In this document: positions 60,389 through 64,000 of the stretch, in pieces | How positions within the stretch are numbered: position 1 is the first letter of the stretch | Layout of the letters: the number at the start of each line of letters is the position of its first letter | NCBI GenBank assembly: GCA_026874595.1 | Contig: CM049316.1 | Location: 52,027,676 to 52,091,675 of the forward strand | Length of the DNA: 64,000 nt | From: Sipunculus nudus | Taxonomy: Eukaryota > Annelida > Sipuncula > Golfingiida > Sipunculidae | Reading direction: 5' to 3' | The notes under the pieces: generated by a model | Told to the model about the DNA's origin: nothing | Databases searched by the model: none | The model's input: the letters and a program-made list of their open reading frames with translations, nothing else | Position numbers and translations under genes: made by a program

Positions 60389-63300
60389 TTGGTCTGTATG
60401 AGAGTACTCAGCTTCATTTTATTTTTATCACAGTACACGGCTTCATTTGGTTTGTATGACAGTACACAGCTTCATTTGGTCTGTATGAGAGTACTCAGCT
60501 TCATTTTATTTGTATCACAGTATACGGCTTTATTTGGTTTATATGACAGTACTCAGCTTCATTTGGTTCGTATGAGAGTACTCAGCTTTATTTTATTTGT
60601 ATCACAGTACACGGCTTCATTTGGTTTGTATGACAGTACACAGCTTCATTTGGTCTGTATGAGAGTATTCAGCTTCATTTTATTTGTATCACAGTACACG
60701 ACTTCATTTGGTTTGTATGACAGTACACAGCTTCATTTGGTCTGTATGAGAGTATTCAGCTTCATTTTATTTGTATCACAGTACACGGCTTCATTTGATT
60801 TGTATGACAGTACACAGCTTCATTTGGTCTGTATGAGAGTATTCAGCTCCATTTTATTTGTATCACAGTACACGGCTTCATTTGGTTTGTATGACAGTAC
60901 ACAGCTTCATTTGGTCTGTATGTGGGTATTCAGCTTCATTTTATTTGTATCACAGTACACGGCTTTATTTGGTTTGTATGACAGTACTCAGCTTCATTTG
61001 GTCTGTATGAGAGTACTCAGCTTCATTTTATTTGTATCACAGTACACGGCTTTATTTGGTTTATATGACAGTACTCAGTTTCATTTGGTCTGTATGAGAG
61101 TATTCAGCTTCATTTTATTTGTATCACAGTACACGGCTTTATTTGGTTTATATGACAGTACTCAGTTTCATTTGGTCTGTATGAGAGTATTCAGCTTCAT
61201 TTTATTTGTATCACAGTACACGGCTTCATTTGGTTTATATGACAGTACTCAGCTTCATTTGGTCTGTATGAGAGTACTCAGCTTCATTTTATTTGTATCA
61301 CAGTACACGGCTTCATTTGGTTTGTATGACAGTACTCAGCTTCATTTGGTCTGTATGAGAGTATTCATCTTCATTTTATTTGTATCACAGTACACGGCTT
61401 CATTTGGTTTGTATGACAGTACACAGCTTCATTTGGTCTGTATAAGAGTACTCAGCTTCATTTTATTTTTATCACAGTTCACGGCTTCATTTGGTTTGTA
61501 TGACAGAACACAGCTCCATTTGGTCTGTAAGAGAGTACTCAGCTTCATTTTATTTGTATCACAGTACACGGCTTCATTTGGTTTGTATGACAGTACACAG
61601 CTTCATTTGGTCTGTATGAGAGTATTCAGCTTCATTTGGTCTGTATGAGAGTATTCAGCTTCATTTTATTTGTATCACAGTACACGGCTTCATTTGGTTT
61701 ATATGACAGTACTCAGCTTCATTTGGTCTGTATGAGAGTATTCAGCTTCATTTTATTTGTATCACAGTACACGGCTTTATTTGGTTTGTATGACAGTACT
61801 CAACTTCATTTGGTCTGTATGAGAGTATTCAGCTTCATTTTATTTGTATCACAGTACACGGCTTCATTTGGTTTGTATGACAGTACACAGCTTCATTTGG
61901 TCTGTATGAGAGTATTCAGCTTCATTTTATTTGTATCACAGTACACGGCTTCATTTGGTTTATATGACAGTACTCAGCTTCATTTGGTCTGTATGAGAGT
62001 ATTCAGCTTCATTTTATTTGTATCACAGTACACGGCTTTATTTGGTTTATATGACAGTACACAGCTTCATTTGGTCTGTATGAGAGTATTCAGCTTCATT
62101 TTATTTGTATCACAGTACACGGCTTCATTTGGTTTATATGACAGTACTCAGCTTCATTTGGTCTGTATGAGAGTAATCAGCTTCATTTGGTTTGTATGAG
62201 AGTACTCAGCTTCATTTTATTTGTATCACAATACACGGCTTCATTTGGTTTGTATGACAGTACACAGCTTCATTTGGTCTGTATGAGAGTATTCAGCTTC
62301 ATTTTATTTGTTTCACAGTACACGGCTTTATTTGGTTTGTATGACAGTACTCAGCTTCATTTGGTTCGTATGAGAGTACTCAGCTTTATTTTATTTGTAT
62401 CACAGTACACGGCTTCATTTGGTTTGTATGACAGTACACAGCTTCATTTGGTCTGTATGAGAGTATTCAGCTTCATTTTATTTGTATCACAATACACGGC
62501 TTCATATGGTTTGTATGACAGTACACAGCTTCATTTGGTCTGTATGAGAGTATTCAGCTTCATTTTATTTGTATCACAGTACACGGCTTTTTTTGGTTTG
62601 TATGACAGCACTCAGCTTCATTTGGTCTGTATGAGAGTACTCAGCTTCATTTTATTTGTATCACAGTACACGGCTTCATTTCGTTTGTATGACAGTACAC
62701 AGCTTCATTTGGTCTGTATGAGAGTATTCAGCTTCATTTTATTTGTATCACAGTACACGGCTTTATTTGGTTTATATGACAGTACTCACCTTCATTTGGT
62801 CTGTATGTGGGTATTCAGCTTCATTTTATTTGTATCACAGTACACGGCTTCATTTGGTTTGTATGACAGTACACAGCTTCATTTGGTCTGTATGAGAGTA
62901 TTCAGCTTCATTTTCTTTGTATCACAGTACACGGCTTCATTTGGTTTGTATGACAGTACACAGCTTCATTTGGTCTGTATGAGAGTACTCAGCTTCATTT
63001 TATTTTTATCACAGTACACGGCTTTATTTGGTTTGCATGACAGTACACAGCTTCATTTGGTCTGTATGAGAGTACTCAGCTTCATTTTATTTGTATCACA
63101 GTACACGGCTTTATTTTTTTTTATATGACAGTACTCAGCTTCATTTGGTTCGTATGAGAGTACTCAGCTTTATTTTATTTGTATCACAGTACACGGCTTC
63201 ATTTGGTTTGTATGACAGTACACAGCTTCATTTGGTCTGTATGAGAGTATTCAGCTTCATTTTATTTGTATCACAGTACACGGCTTCATTTGGTTTATAT

Positions 63301-64000
63301 GACAGTACTCAGATTCATTTGGTCTGTATGAGAGTATTCAGCTTCATTTTATTTGTATCACAGTACACGGCTTTATTTGGATTATATGACAGTACTCAGC
63401 TTCATTTGATCTGTATGAGAGTATTCAGCTTCATTTTATTTGTATCACAGTACACGGCTTTATTTGGTTTGTATGACAGTACTCAGCTTCATTTGGTCTG
63501 TATGAGAGTATTCAGCTTCATTTTATTTGTATCACAGTACACGGCTTCATTTGGTTTGTATGACAGTACACAGCTTCATTTGGTCTGTATGAGAGTATTC
63601 AGCTTCATTTTATTTGTATCACAGTACACGGCTTCATTTGGTTTATATGACATTACTCAGCTTCATTTGGTCTGTATGAGAGTATTCAGCTTCATTTTAT
63701 TTGTATCACAGTACACAGCTTCATTTGGTTTGTATGACAGTACTCAGCTTCATTTGGTTTGTATGAGAGTACTCAGCTCCATTTGGTTTGTATGAGAGTA
63801 CTCAGCTTAATTTGGTTTGTATGAGAGTACTCAGCTTCATTTTATTTGTATCACAGTACACGGCTTCATTTGGTTTGTATGACATTACTCAGCTTCATTT
63901 GGTTTGTATGAGAGTACTCAGCTTCATTTTATTTGTATCACAGTACACGGCTTCATTTGGTTTGTATGACAGTACTCAGCTTCATTTGGTTCGTATGAGA
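60389..64000 (+). repeat. Right-edge A-B-C array
   Basis: Matches 46766-50377 at offset 13,623 and 34247-37858 at offset 26,142. It contains ATTCATCTTC (near 61363), adjacent B monomers near 61620, the nine-T run at 63114-63122 and the B-B-B landmark at 63753. A G-to-A change at 63409 (CATTTGATCTG) is private to this copy. The window ends inside a B monomer with no change of sequence character. No gene is seen. Confidence 0.87.

Larger units (their letters stand above)
1..64000 (+). repeat. 29-bp satellite array filling the whole window
   Basis: A 29-bp monomer repeats head to tail from the first base to the last, about 2,200 times, with no inverted copies and no unrelated insertion. Most monomers share TTTGG or TTTTA at the start, TGTAT in the first half and GCTTCA at the end. 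Three classes differ at the centre: A has TATGACAG, B has TATGAGAG (or TATGTGGG, TAAGAGAG), C has TATCACAG. Consensus G+C is about 37%. Both edges are inside the array. Arrays this long and layered are typical of eukaryotic heterochromatin; that placement is inferred from family behaviour. I do not recognise the monomer as a named satellite. Confidence 0.98.

Noticed and set aside
230..63795. Dozens of long forward open frames as a family of repeat membrane proteins
   Set aside because: They start and stop at one-base indels in single monomers, all forward frames give nearly the same peptide, variants alter residues freely, and there is no unique N- or C-terminal sequence, promoter or intron structure.
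1..64000. CRISPR array (direct repeats of about 29 bp)
   Set aside because: The repeat length is similar, but monomers abut directly with no unique spacers, and no cas-like gene or leader is present.
1..64000. Tandem tRNA, rRNA or small RNA genes
   Set aside because: No cloverleaf, conserved rRNA segment or internal Pol III promoter was seen; the unit is too short and too simple.
1..64000. Telomeric repeat or simple microsatellite
   Set aside because: The unit is 29 bp with class structure and an 87-bp HOR, unlike TTAGGG-type or 2- to 6-bp repeats.
1..64000. CENP-B box in the monomer
   Set aside because: The core pattern TTCG-N4-A-N2-CGGG is not present in any monomer class; only a single ACACGG CpG is regular.
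1..64000. Bacterial or viral origin of the window
   Set aside because: 64 kb without a gene or any non-repetitive sequence, in a nested tandem satellite, is not expected of a bacterial or viral genome; no bacterial operon or phage feature was seen.

Overview
The whole 64 kb is one uninterrupted tandem satellite array. I see no protein-coding gene, RNA gene, transposon, CRISPR array or unique-sequence island on either strand. Both window edges lie inside the array, so its true size is unknown. Such a long, hierarchically organised, AT-rich (about 63% A+T) array points to a eukaryotic chromosome, in a centromeric, pericentromeric, subtelomeric or other heterochromatic block. The sequence does not let me name the species or the chromosomal location.

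The basic unit is a 29-bp monomer, about 2,200 copies, all in the same orientation. Three classes can be told apart by the centre of the monomer: A (TATGACAG, usually after TTTGGTTTG), B (TATGAGAG or TATGTGGG, usually after TTTGGTCTG) and C (TATCACAG after TTTTATTTG, followed by the only regular CpG, ACACGG). Over most of the window they follow each other as A-B-C, a three-monomer higher-order repeat (HOR) of 87 bp. Because 87 is 29 codons, one forward frame stays open for long stretches and gives up to 997 codons of a repeated 29-residue hydrophobic peptide. I treat these frames as by-products of the repeat.

Above the 87-bp level there are several layers of segmental tandem duplication. The left domain (about 1-23.9 kb) holds units of 8,378 bp (1418-9795) and 7,594 bp (9796-17389) and a rearranged third unit from 17390. 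A mosaic zone follows (about 21.8-25 kb). The right domain (about 25-64 kb) has its own marker variants. It contains a 4,258-bp tandem pair (25972-30229 and 30230-34493), a 12,519-bp duplication (29004-41522, repeated from 41523), a 4,058-bp tandem pair nested in the second copy (47090-51147 and 51148-55205), and then the resumed 12.5-kb unit with further recombinant copies to the end.

Four full copies and one truncated copy of a roughly 406-bp island made only of diverged A-class monomers break the A-B-C pattern, at 781, 24722, 38543, 55120 and, truncated, 51062. Shared private mutations order the right-domain events: 4,258 bp first, then 12,519 bp, then 4,058 bp. Most length differences between copies are exact multiples of 29 bp, as expected from in-register unequal exchange. 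The candidate for an unusual system is this nested satellite architecture, not a gene cluster.
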